The position numbers were made by a program, and so were the translations under genes. This document shows positions 22,488 through 32,299 of a stretch of DNA of 64,000 nucleotides, in pieces. Positions within the stretch are counted from its first letter, which is position 1. Each line of letters begins with the position of its first letter. Source of the stretch: Eutreptiella sp. 'Long Island Sound 2002' (Eukaryota > Euglenozoa > Euglenophyceae > Eutreptiales > Eutreptiaceae); assembly GCA_964036045.1 (NCBI GenBank), contig OZ038378.1:159038576-159102575 (forward strand), in the 5' to 3' direction. The notes beneath the pieces are model-generated. The model was not told the DNA's origin. It was given only the letters and a program-made list of their open reading frames with translations, and did not search any database.

Positions 22488-24704
22488 CCACTGTTTTGGT
22501 TGGTTTCAAAGGAACCATGTATGGAAAGCCCCAACCAGTACCTTTCACCAGAACCTTCATTTGCCAGGATTGCTCCAACCAGTTTCGAGATCCAAGGGTC
22601 CAAAGTGTGCTCGACTATCCGCCCCCTCACTCTGCGCCACTGTTTTGGTTGGTTTCAACGAAACCATGTATGGAAAGCCCCAACCAGTACCTTTCACCAG
22701 AACCTTCATTTGCCAGGATTGCTCCAACGAGTTTCGAGATCCAGTTCCAAAGTGTGCTCGACTATCCGCCCCCTCACTCTGCGCCACTGTTTTGGTTGGT
22801 TTCAACGAAACCATGTATGGAAAGCCCCAACCAGTACCTTTCACCAAAACCTTGAATTGCCAGGATTGCTCCAACCAGTTTCGAGATCCAAGGGTCCAAA
22901 GTGTGCTCGACTATCCGCCCCCTCACTCTGCGCCACTGTTTTGGTTGGTTTCAAGGAAACCATGTATGGAAAGCCCCAACCAGTACCTTTCACCAGAACC
23001 TTCATTTGCCAGGATTGCTCCAACCAGTTTCGAGATCCAAGGGTCCAAAGTGTGCTCGACTATCCGCCCCCTCACTCTGCGCCACTGTTTTGGTTGGTTT
23101 CAACGAAACCATGTATGGAAAGCCCCAACCAGTACCTTTCACCAGAACCTTGAATTGCCAGGATTGCTCCAACCAGTTTCGAGATCCAGTTCCAAAGTGT
23201 GCTCGACTATCCGCCCCCTCACTCTGTGCCACTGTTTGGTTGGCTTCAAAGGAACCATGTATGGAAAGCCCCAACCAGTACCTTTCACCAGAACCTTGAA
23301 TAGCCAGGATTGCTCCAACCAGTTTCGAGATCCAAGGGTCCAAAGTGTGCTCGACTATCCGCCCCCTCACTCTGCGCCACTGTTTTGGTTGGTTTCAAGG
23401 AAACCATGTATGGAAAGCCCCAACCAGTACCTTTCACCAGAACCTTGAATTGCCACGATTGCTCCAACGAGTTTCGAGATCCAAGGGTCCAAAGTGTGCT
23501 CGACTATCCGCCCCCTCACTCTGCGCCACTGTTTTGGTTGGTTTCAACGAAACCATGTATGGAAAGCCCCAACCAGTACCTTTCACCAGAACCTTGAATT
23601 GCCAGGATTGCTCCAACCAGTTTCGAGATCCAGTTCCAAAGTGTGCTCGACTATCCGCCCCCTCACTCTGCGCCACTGTTTTGGTTGGTTTCAAAGAAAC
23701 CATGTATGGAAAGCCCCAACCAGTACCTTTCACCAGAACCTTGAATTGCCAGGATTGCTCCAACCAGTTTCGAGATCCAAGGGTCCAAAGTGTGCTCGAC
23801 TATCCGCCCCCTCACTCTGCGCCACTGTTTTGGTTGGTTTCAAGGAAACCATGTATGGAAAGCCCCAACCAGTACCTTTCACCAAAACCTTGAATTGCCA
23901 GGATTGCTCCAACCAGTTTCGAGATCCAAGGGTCCAAAGTGTGCTCGACTATCCGCCCCCTCACTCTGCGCCACTGTTTTGGTTGGTTTCAAGGAAACCA
24001 TGTATGGAAAGCCCCAACCAGTACCTTTCACCAGAACCTTGAATTGCCACGATTGCTCCAACGAGTTTCGAGATCCAAGGGTCCAAAGTGTGCTCGACTA
24101 TCCGCCCCCTCACTCTGCGCCACTGTTTTGGTTGGTTTCAACGAAACCATGTATGGAAAGCCCCAACCAGTACCTTTCACCAGAACCTTGAATTGCCAGG
24201 ATTGCTCCAACCAGTTTCGAGATCCAGTTCCAAAGTGTGCTCGACTATCCGCCCCCTCACTCTGCGCCACTGTTTTGGTTGGTTTCAAAGAAACCATGTA
24301 TGGAAAGCCCCAACCAGTACCTTTCACCAGAACCTTGAATTGCCAGGATTGCTCCAACCAGTTTCGAGATCCAAGGGTCCAAAGTGTGCTCGACTATCCG
24401 CCCCCTCACTCTGCGCCACTGTTTTGGTTGGTTTCAAGGAAACCATGTATGGAAAGCCCCAACCAGTACCTTTCACCAGAACCTTGAATTGCCAGGATTG
24501 CTCCAACCAGTTTCGAGATCCAAGGGTCCAAAGTGTGCTCGACTATCCGCCCCCTCACTCTGCGCCACTGTTTTGGTTGGTTTCAAGGAAACCATGTATG
24601 GAAAGCCCCAACCAGTACCTTTCACCAGAACCTTGAATTGCCAGGATTGCTCCAACGAGTTTCGAGATCTAAGGGTCCAAAGTGTGCTCGACTATCCGCC
24701 CCCT
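22488..24704. repeat. 149-bp tandem array, about 15 units, with a duplicated 4-unit block
   Basis: Units begin near CCACTGTTTTGGTTGG. They are 149 bp, with 147-bp variants where 'AAGGGTCC' is replaced by 'GTTCC' (near 22741, 23189, 23633, 24228). A four-unit block starting at 23345 recurs almost exactly at 23939, a 594-bp higher-order repeat (3 x 149 + 147). The array ends 30 bp from the transposase start and lies between it and ORF B. All three + frames are open over long spans, but this follows from base composition and the lack of stops in the unit, not from coding. A half unit recurs at 24915-24990. Confidence 0.9.
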
Positions 24705-25267
24705 GCCACAGGCACAACAAGCATAGGATTGTTTTGGCTGAGGAGGACCCTACCTAGGGTCGAAACGCGTACTTGACATTGGAAGTCAGTGGACTTTGTT
24801 TGACATTCATTGTTGTGAGTGTTGCCGGGTGCATTTGTCTTGGAACTTAACACAAGTGGAGTTTGGACAATTTTACCCGAGGGTTGCTATATCCGTCGAC
24901 GACTTTTATCTTTGGGATTGCTCCAACCAGTTTCGAGATCTAAGGGTCCAAAGTGTGCTCGACTATCCGCCCCCTGCCACAGGCACAACAAGCACAAGCT
25001 GGGTTGGAAGCATGAATGGATGCCAACAGGCAGTTCAGGTGCAGCTGCAGTTCATTTTAGTGCCTCGAATGGGAATATATACCTCCCTCTCAGTCCTCCC
25101 CCTCAGACTCAGGCTCAGGCTGAGGCTGTGCCTTGGGGGCACAATGAGGAGAATCAACTCCCCTGGCCCGGAATCACCCCCGTGGATGAGGGGGAAGGAC
25201 CTCATCCAATTGCGAGGTCGGTGGCCAGGACCCTTCACATAGTCAAGGACAGTCCTGACCTGTGTGA
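24705..25267. other. Spacer between array and ORF B, with a half-unit of the array
   Basis: The segment from GATTGCTCCAACCAG/GAG through GCCACAGGCACAACAAGCA occurs at 24645-24725 and 24915-24994, ending both times with the same non-array sequence. No gene is recognised. Confidence 0.7.
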
Positions 25268-27283
25268 CTATGCGAAGGGGCAGTGACCCCTGGTCCCCTG
25301 GTCCCAGCCTACATATGGGCTGCGGCTGGTCTTCTTCCTCCTCTTACCTGAAGGGGCCCCAAAGTCAGGGGCCGCCCTCCCTCTCTTCACGCCTGTGGAG
25401 GAAACAGGCACCTGGGAATCTGAGTCAGATGACTCAGGGGCCACCTGCCCTCTCCTCACCCCTGTCGAGGAAATAGGCACTTCTGAGGCAGATGACTCAG
25501 GGGCCACCTGCCCTCTCCTCACCCCTGTCGAGGAAATAGGCACGTCTGAGTCAGATGACTCGGAGTCTGAAACCACCACCACCTCCTTCCCCTTCCCCTT
25601 CCCCCTCCCCTTACCCTTACCCTTCTCCTTCCCCTTCCCCTTACCCACTGCAATCTCTGGGGCAGAGTCTGAAGAGTCTGAATCACCCCCCCCCTTCACC
25701 CCCCCCTTCCCCTTACCCTTACCCTTACCCTTCTCCTTCCCCTTCCCCTTACCCACTGCAATCTCTGGGGCAGAGTCTGAGGAGTCCGAATCACCCCCCC
25801 CCTTCACCCCCCCCTTCCCCTTCCCCTTCCCCTTCCCTTTCCCCTTACCCACACCAGGGATAGCAGGGCCAGAATCAGGGTTCGCGATGCAAAAAAGTAC
25901 CACAATGGGCACCATGTTGCCGGAGAGGGGGGCAAAGGGGACAGGCCCTTTGCCCCCCCCAACTGGGGCCAACTGCCCGGAGACTTCTTTCACCTCCTTC
26001 AGGGCCTCAGGGCCCCAGCCAGTGCGGCGGCACTTCCAGTTCCCTTTCACCTGGGCCCATGCCAGAGTTTTGTCCAGCAACTCCCGGCACTGGCGCCCCC
26101 ACATGGCAAAATGGCTCAGGGCGGGGGGGGTGTCCCAAACACTCACAGGGTGGCTCATGTGCCACAAAATTATCTTAACCGCCACATACATGCAGTTGTG
26201 GCGGTTGCAAGAGTCGGGGGCGGTGTGCATCCTCACCAAAACCCCCCTGTCCCTCAGCTTCTGGGTGCACGACCTTGAAACAGCCGTAGCTGCAAGGTCG
26301 TACACCTCCCAACCCCCAAGATGCCCTGCAAAAACCACCCCATGCAGGAGCTCCTCCTGGTGTCCCCCGGTCACCTCCCATTTCCCAAAGGGGGGGAGGG
26401 TGCTGGGGGGCATCTTGGGGAGGGGGGCCTTAAGGAGGCGGCGTTTCTTTGCCTCCTCCCAAGCCCCGCGCATCTGCCCCAGCAGATCCTCTGCCCTTCC
26501 CTGCTGGGCAGTAGCTGCTGCCCGCAGCTTTCCCTCCCTGCTCTTCACCCCCTGCCCCCCGTGCCTCTTCCCCCCCACCCCCTCCCGGACAGCCTGCTCA
26601 GCCTTCTTGAAGGACTGGCAGGCCTGCTCAAACTGCCCTTTCAACTTGGAGTACCGATCGGCTGGTGATCGGTACTCCTTGAGGACCAGTTTCCTCAACT
26701 GGTCCGGAACCCCCAGCTCCCCACACACTGCCACACTCCGATCAAAAATGGCCAGGTCCAAAACCACCTTGGCCACGTTTGGGGGCATCTGCCCAATTGG
26801 AGCACGATGCTCCACTTGCCTGCGGGAGGTCACGGCCCCCCGAGTGACCCACACCACCACCCCCTCCCCCTCTGGCCCGTAGCGTGCCCCGGCCGCGAAC
26901 CAGGACACTTTCTTCTTACTCAGCTGTGCAAGCACCATCTGGACTTGCACAGCTGCAACAGCCGCCAACAAAGCTGCGCAGTGGGCAGCCTGCATGCCCT
27001 TGGGGTCCTCCGCATCTTCTGCTGCGGCGGCGGGCCCTGCTGCTGCTGCTCCTGCTGCTCCTCCGACGGCTGGCGCCTCCCACAAAGCGGGGGTGGCTGG
27101 CGAAGGGTTGCTGGCACCGGCACTGCTACCGGCGCTGGGGTTCCCACTCCCAAGTTCGGCCAGTCGACCCGAGGAGATGGGGACGGCGGCAGGAGCTGGT
27201 GGCTGGGCGCGGGCAGCCAGGGCAGCAGAGATGGAAGACATCAGAGCGAAAAAGAGGGCTGATGAAGACCCAACACAGTGCAT
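25268..27283 (-). CDS. Unrecognised transposon-associated protein (ORF B) with GKGKGK and Ser/Asp repeats
   Basis: The first in-frame ATG is at 27283, 8 bp after the ORF A stop, giving about 670 residues. The N-terminal ~100 residues are Ala/Pro/Ser-rich. The middle (about 130-450) is globular-looking, with Cys/His/Trp-rich segments such as 'PDSCNRHNCMYVAVKIILWH'. The last 200 residues alternate GKGKGK runs with 'GGDSDSSDSAPEIAVGKGK' repeats and three 'VPISSTGVRRGQ'-like repeats, ending in basic 'GKRRKK'. A basic, repeat-rich tail suits a nuclear DNA-binding role. By analogy with CACTA elements it may be the accessory protein that binds subterminal repeats; that is inference. The antisense frame at 25395-26882 is a shadow of this gene. 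Confidence 0.5.
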   Translation of the reverse strand: MHCVGSSSALFFALMSSISAALAARAQPPAPAAVPISSGRLAELGSGNPSAGSSAGASNPSPATPALWEAPAVGGAAGAAAAGPAAAAEDAEDPKGMQAAHCAALLAAVAAVQVQMVLAQLSKKKVSWFAAGARYGPEGEGVVVWVTRGAVTSRRQVEHRAPIGQMPPNVAKVVLDLAIFDRSVAVCGELGVPDQLRKLVLKEYRSPADRYSKLKGQFEQACQSFKKAEQAVREGVGGKRHGGQGVKSREGKLRAAATAQQGRAEDLLGQMRGAWEEAKKRRLLKAPLPKMPPSTLPPFGKWEVTGGHQEELLHGVVFAGHLGGWEVYDLAATAVSRSCTQKLRDRGVLVRMHTAPDSCNRHNCMYVAVKIILWHMSHPVSVWDTPPALSHFAMWGRQCRELLDKTLAWAQVKGNWKCRRTGWGPEALKEVKEVSGQLAPVGGGKGPVPFAPLSGNMVPIVVLFCIANPDSGPAIPGVGKGKGKGKGKGKGGVKGGGDSDSSDSAPEIAVGKGKGKEKGKGKGKGKGGVKGGGDSDSSDSAPEIAVGKGKGKEKGKGKGRGKGKGKEVVVVSDSESSDSDVPISSTGVRRGQVAPESSASEVPISSTGVRRGQVAPESSDSDSQVPVSSTGVKRGRAAPDFGAPSGKRRKKTSRSPYVGWDQGTRGHCPFA
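25590..25855. repeat. Homopyrimidine/homopurine tract (CCCTTCC, CCCTTA) inside ORF B
   Basis: The + strand is almost pure C/T in two blocks with few interruptions, encoding the Gly-Lys runs on the other strand. Such mirror-like tracts can adopt triplex (H-DNA) structure. Confidence 0.7.
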
Positions 27284-27290
27284 CCCCAGC

Positions 27291-28346
27291 TTAGGCAGGG
27301 AGGGGGGCTTCTGCGGTCTCAACTTGGTCCTGGACCTCACCCTTGGCCTGCAACCATGCACCTAAGATGGTAAGTCGCTGCCGTTTTGGTGCGCCCTCGG
27401 AAGAAGGTTTGGGGGCTGGGGCCAAAAGAAACTCAATGCCCCACAAGACACCGTGCGCATGGTACGTGGGTTGCTGGTCTGTTCTGAAAACCTCACCGTC
27501 GGGGGGGGTAACCACCTTTTCCCACGTGCCTGAGGGGGCTTGGTCCCACACCCGCCAGCCGTCCTTTTCCCTGAAAACCTCTACCACATGTGCACCTGTG
27601 ATGGTGGCTCTGAGGGCGCTGTGAATCGTTGCATGTGGGGACTCGCAGAAGGCATCGTTTATGATAACCCTCAAAACCTCGAACGGAACATGAATAAATG
27701 AGAGGGGGGGGAACTGCACGTTGCAGGTAACTACTTTTTTGGACCGCTTCTTGATCTTGGCCTCTTTGAACCAAGTAACTACATCGCTCTGGGTCCACTG
27801 TAACTCGCGAATGGTACTGTCCGGGTGTGTGGACAGTATTGATTTCAAGTACATGTAATGTACACGCAGCCTCTCTTCAGATTCCTCTGCAAAGGTCCGG
27901 TCCGTGTTGTATTTCGGATCCGGACCAACAATGCAGAGGTTTCTGTATTGTACACCGTACGAAGTCTCATGTTTGCTGGGGCTTGTCTTGCCCACAGCCT
28001 CCCGTGTCGTCAAGACAGGGATTGAAAAATGCTTATGCATAAGCATAGCTAGCAAGGTATCCTTCGGCTGGATGCGGTATGCATCAGGGACGACCCTGTC
28101 CAAAAAAACCCTTAGCATTCTGGGTTCAATGGTCTCTGGCGGCTTATGCCGCAGGCACAGTGCTGCTAGGGCGTGTTGGAGGCGCGATTGTGTATCACCC
28201 GGTTCGGGAACTTCGGTATTGGTTGTGTCCGCGTCAATGAGCTCGCCCTCAAGCTCCAAATCTGGTTCCGGGAGCTGCTGAACGGGCTGGGGGGGCTGAG
28301 CGGACGAAGACGAGGCACTAGCGGCACTGCCTTGACTACCAGACAT
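27291..28346 (-). CDS. Unrecognised transposon-associated protein (ORF A)
   Basis: The first plausible ATG is at 28346 (MSGSQGSAAS...); an earlier one at 28382 is also in frame. The stop is at 27291, giving about 350 residues. A Ser/Pro/acidic N-terminus of about 70 residues is followed by a globular region of normal composition, with segments such as 'LRHKPPETIEPRMLRVFLDR' and 'HSALRATITGAHVVEVF', and a short Pro/basic C-terminus (PKRQRL). I recognise no domain. It lies head of the same-strand set ORF A, ORF B, transposase; the 7-bp gap to the ORF B ATG suggests one transcript, with reinitiation or an undetected intron joining the two. Confidence 0.5.
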   Translation of the reverse strand: MSGSQGSAASASSSSAQPPQPVQQLPEPDLELEGELIDADTTNTEVPEPGDTQSRLQHALAALCLRHKPPETIEPRMLRVFLDRVVPDAYRIQPKDTLLAMLMHKHFSIPVLTTREAVGKTSPSKHETSYGVQYRNLCIVGPDPKYNTDRTFAEESEERLRVHYMYLKSILSTHPDSTIRELQWTQSDVVTWFKEAKIKKRSKKVVTCNVQFPPLSFIHVPFEVLRVIINDAFCESPHATIHSALRATITGAHVVEVFREKDGWRVWDQAPSGTWEKVVTPPDGEVFRTDQQPTYHAHGVLWGIEFLLAPAPKPSSEGAPKRQRLTILGAWLQAKGEVQDQVETAEAPLPA

Positions 28347-28498
28347 GTCTGTTGCAGGTGACAAAAAGTGTTCTGAGCACAAAAAGGGAATACATTAGTG
28401 AGTCTACTCAAAGGGGCCTAGGTGAGAAAGCGACACACATGCAAAAAGAAAACCACAAAAGCAGGCACAAAGCTTCACAAGGCACAAAGGGCAAACAT

Positions 28499-28740
28499 TC
28501 ATAAGCTTGAGTACAGTGTTCTCGATGCAAGTTTGTAGGCAAAGCAGCCACCAAGGATCAAACTGGCGTTGCACATGTCAAAAGCAAAAGTCCAAATTCA
28601 CAAAGGAGCACAAAGGGGAAGCAATCATAAGCTTGAGCACAGTGTTCTCCATGCAGTTTTGTAGGCAAAGCAGACAAAGGGTAGACAAACATTAGCTTCA
28701 ACGTGCTGTTCTCCATGGCATCTTGCAGGTAAGGTAGGCA
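28499..28740. repeat. Three imperfect subterminal repeats
   Basis: A roughly 48-bp motif, CATAAGCTTGAGYACAGTGT followed by TCTCCATG and TTTGTAGGCAAAGCAG, occurs at 28499-28546 and 28626-28673, and in a more diverged form at 28689-28737. It lies between ORF A and the right 145-bp repeat, where CACTA-type elements carry binding sites for their accessory protein. Confidence 0.65.
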
Positions 28741-28778
28741 CCAAGCATCCAACCAAAATTCCACTGGGTTCGTGCTGA

Positions 28779-28921
28779 AAAATTTCTTCCGAGCTCCCCC
28801 GGCACGGTCGGCTGGGAAGCCCATGGAACATTCCTACCGATATCGGTTGCGTTTTGGGACCCGATCTGGCTGCCAAAACTTCCGAGCATCCTTCCAAGGG
28901 TTTTCGAAAACTTCCAAGCGA
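28779..28921 (+). repeat. 145-bp direct repeat, right copy
   Basis: Pairs with 19681-19824 in the same orientation. It is identical or nearly so for about 110 bp and diverges near its 3' end. Confidence 0.85.
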
Positions 28922-29040
28922 CGGACCGAAGCATATCACATGCACGTCGGTACAGATTTCCTAAAATTGCCACCGGTAACCGGACAATATTGGTCTCTCT
29001 TCCAATGTTCTATGCTGGGCACCGGTGGTACATGTGTCTA

Positions 29041-29391
29041 TCACAATGCTTTGCCCCGAAACGTCACCCCGTCCTCTAACCTAGGAACCCTAAGCACAAG
29101 CACATTGTATGACTGTTCGCAATCAAATAACTTCCCATTTTTTCGCCAAACAAATGGGACGATCACATGCACCCTACCCTTGTAGGCCCCATCATGGCCA
29201 CCCAACTCAAAATCAAAGAATCCCCCTCGTGTGTGTGACCGACCACTCAAGTAGCCACACCGAAGAGTGGGAGTCCTTAACCACAACTCGAGGGGCCACA
29301 CCAAAGCGTGGGAAACCTTTGCCCGGCACGCTCTCTTTGTCAATGTTGTGGGTATCAGCACACATAGCCAAACACATGCCAACAATGCCAA
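29041..29391 (-). pseudogene. Harbinger/DDE_Tnp_4-type transposase fragment, second copy
   Basis: The minus strand encodes 'RGGFFDFELGGHDGAYKGRV' followed by 'HVIVPFVWRKNGKL', almost the same as the copy at 216-615. Similarity is lost after 'YN', where the frame differs. A single related unit of the 48-bp minisatellite lies just upstream (29268-29320). It is a short dead fragment 100 bp outside the large transposon's right repeat. Confidence 0.55.
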
Positions 29392-31594
29392 TTTCAGCTA
29401 TTGTGTTAACATGATGAGTTCCTTGAGGGGCCCCATGCTAGGCTAGGCACATCTAGAGCATGTTGCTAACATTGCGCAAACACCATATTCATAGTGCTGC
29501 ACAATTTGGCAGTCGGGCCCAATCCACAATGCTCGTCTATGTGCTCTCTAGTGTCCATGTGGCTCCTACTAGCACGGCACACAGCCCAATCATCCATCCA
29601 AGGTGAGCAGGGTGAGTGTGTAGTGTATGCCCCTTGCCACGCCCGTGTTGAGACACAATCTTGGTTTTGAACCTTTCCAACATCCCAACAAAAATGATAA
29701 ATTCACCGCATGGGGCCATCACCATGTTGAGTGGGGTGCCAAGCTCTCCCACACGCCATTCTCACCATATCCTTTGCACTTGAAGCTTTTGAGGCATTGC
29801 TCCATGGCTTGGCACGTCCACCCATGGCAGGTGAACGTTCTTGCCTCCATGGTAGCAGTGGTGAGAAGACAATCTCCCTGGACCTACATAGTGGTGAGGG
29901 ACTCCACGGCGCCATCATCACTACATCTAAATCCCATGCATGATGGCTGTGACTAGCACTGTTTGGGCTGCAGCTGGACACCTGAGTTGGAAATGGCCGT
30001 GATTTTTGACATTGACCTCCGTGTAGGTGCATGCATGCGTGTGGGGGGTGGGGGGTACGGAGGCATGAGGGGAGTGTGCACAATCCATCATGATCCAACC
30101 TGGAGAGAGAGAGAGACAGAGAGACTACGTTCATAGATGCACACACAGGGGTATTTCTGGTCCTGAGACGACTTTCCAATCACTGCCTGGCCTGTGTGCA
30201 GCAAGGGTTGCAGGGCTTTCAAAACAAATCATGGGTTGACAACCGATTTGCTGTGCTCAAGGTCATTGGGCACAAGACTTGGATACTATCCCTGAACCAC
30301 TTCCAGGACAACCGCTCCGCAGGGGAGGAAAACGTGCGGTGTATCATCAATATGCAGAGATGCAAGGAGCGAAACACGCTTGCGGTAACAGCCAGTCACG
30401 TACGGCTGCGTGCAGCCACGACGACTTTCTATGTGTGCCTGTTTACGGCTGGGCTGTACTACAGGGTACAGCTAGGTCCTGCTGGTGGTGTGTATGTTGA
30501 AAGCACATGAGGGGAAATGTGAGATATGCCCCTCATCATCGGACGCAGCCAATACTAAAGAGCTCTCCGATTGAGACGAAATCCTGTGTACAGCTACGTG
30601 CAGAGACAAAGTTTTGAGACCAGCTGTGAACAACTGGCACTTTTTTGGTGCAAGAGTATCACCTAAAAGCTGTGTACAACAGGGGGGATGGAATGGAATG
30701 GGGTCCCAATATGCTGAGCATTAAAGGAAGATTTGTCAGATTCCCAGAGCACTTGAGACTCACACAGAACACCGTGGAGTACGCACTGTCCAACAGGCCT
30801 CACGTTGCCATGGGATGGAGGCACGGTGGATGAATTGACCAGTATCTGCTACGATAACATCCTCCCATGTAGACGGGTGCACTCTTGCTCTTACAGTAAC
30901 TGTTGTTGAGGTCTTCGTGCCCCATGCTTTGCTCATTTGCTCGCTGTCTGACCCTCTCTGCCTCTTCACCAGACCAAAAATCCCCAGATGACCAGGGCTC
31001 GTGACCCTGCCAGGCTATGCTGAGACAATGCCTCTTGGACAGTGACGGGACACGTCGTGCCGTGCACTTTTTTATCTGCCGGCCCCACAACCGGTTGGCA
31101 TCAACTCCCCAAAAAATCGACTGCACCCCCCAATCGGAGCCTAGTGTGACAATCTGGCACTGATTTCCCCCCCCAGCAGGGCAGACACAGACATTATCTG
31201 TCTCGTGAAGCAAACATCAACATCGCGTCACATAATGGAGCATGGACCCTGATCCCTATTGGAAGTAACAAGAGTACGCACTTGAGTGCTGTGCATGCAA
31301 TGTGTTGAAGGGACAAAACCTAAACTTTGGGTATATCTGGGGACCCATAGGGACCTGTAGTCCACAAAGCACGCCGTCCATTCGCCCGGGGCCAAGAAAC
31401 TAAAACTAAAACATCCCACAAAACCCTGGCCCCTTGCTTCACACCACCGGTTCACGGTCCTCCTGCATCACCACAGGCCAGACCCCATGTCCTGTTCAGC
31501 AGGGGACCTGCCCACCTCCAATTCGTCTTCAAAGTTGCACTATCACCGCTGGGCTCTGAAGAAAATATGACTGGACAAGTTGGCCTGGCGGAGC
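29392..31594. other. No recognised gene
   Basis: Several modest open frames on both strands (29703-30179 minus, 30196-30510 plus, 30800-31213 minus) have no recognisable motif. A (GA)n-like tract lies near 30104-30122. Confidence 0.35.
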
Positions 31595-31930
31595 TCAATT
31601 GCCGATTGGGTAATCGCTGTCTTGGGGCCCAATCTCCTCACTGTAATCCAGAAACGTTGGCATGGCCCGGGCGAGGTCTCGGTTCGCGTCGGCGTATGTC
31701 AGCAGGACATGAGCTTTTGCAGAGTCTGAGTAGTAGATTTCCCACACAATACCATCAATCGTGAAATGAAGAGAGCTCTTGATGGTTGGTTCATTTCCGT
31801 CGTCTGCAGCAATGGAACGATATCCATCGAACTCCTTCGCCCCAACCTTCGAGGTCCTGGGGAAAGGGTGTGTCACAGCGGGTGGGGCGTGCCCAGATTG
31901 GCCACGGGTTTCATTTGCATCCACAATCTT
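31595..31930 (-). CDS. Unrecognised possible exon or element fragment
   Basis: From about 31930 to 31595 the minus strand encodes about 110 residues of good protein composition, including 'FDGYRSIAADDGNEPTIKSS' and 'TIDGIVWEIYYSDSAKAHVL', ending in a stop. Immediately 5' on that strand is a (CCCA)n pyrimidine tract (31932-31956), which could serve as a splice-acceptor tract, although the dinucleotide there is AAG. I cannot assign a family. Confidence 0.3.
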   Translation of the reverse strand, partial: KIVDANETRGQSGHAPPAVTHPFPRTSKVGAKEFDGYRSIAADDGNEPTIKSSLHFTIDGIVWEIYYSDSAKAHVLLTYADANRDLARAMPTFLDYSEEIGPQDSDYPIGN

Positions 31931-32299
31931 GCGGGTGGGTGGGTGGGTGGGTGGGTGGTTGTAGGCCTGAGCATTCACGTGGGCGCGGGTGTGTGTGCGG
32001 GGTGCGGGGGGGGGGGGACTTCTGAGTTGCATGCCTCTGGTGGAGCTGGGGTCAACTGCCTGTGCAGCATTGTTACAACTCCTTGAAAAAGACAGCGTCT
32101 CCGTGCCTCCAACCTCCACAGCATTTGCTTGCACAGTTCCTTCCTGGATGTAGGGTCTACCTCTCTGCGTCCAGGTAGGTCCATGCCCAGCAATGTTGCC
32201 AGCCGAATGCTCTGAATTCTGTGTTCCTTCCCAGATAGCCTGTGTAAATGTTCATGGTTTCCTTGGTGTTCTGATTTTGTGTGCCAGCTAGCAATGACC

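Larger units (their letters stand above)
19675..28925 (-). mobile_element. Large TNP2/CACTA-like DNA transposon with accessory ORFs
   Basis: About 9.2 kb in which all long plausible ORFs lie on the minus strand. From 5' to 3': subterminal repeats (28740-28499), ORF A (28382-27291), ORF B (27283-25268), a spacer with a 149-bp array, and a DDE transposase (22457-19966). Near-identical 145-bp direct repeats lie at both edges. A transposase plus one or two other proteins plus subterminal repeats is the known plan of CACTA/EnSpm-type elements, where a second protein binds the subterminal repeats. I could not identify terminal inverted repeats or a target duplication, so the boundaries are approximate. 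Confidence 0.6.

Noticed and set aside
22488-24704. CRISPR-like array
   Set aside because: Units are contiguous, with no unique spacers, and the context is eukaryotic with no cas genes.
22353-24776. Long overlapping open frames in all + frames over the 149-bp array (up to 330 codons)
   Set aside because: They follow the tandem unit in every phase, change phase with 149 versus 147-bp units, and carry no consistent protein. They reflect repeat composition.
25395-26882. 495-codon + strand frame
   Set aside because: Antisense to ORF B; its Pro/Phe-Pro runs are the complement of the GKGKGK coding tract.
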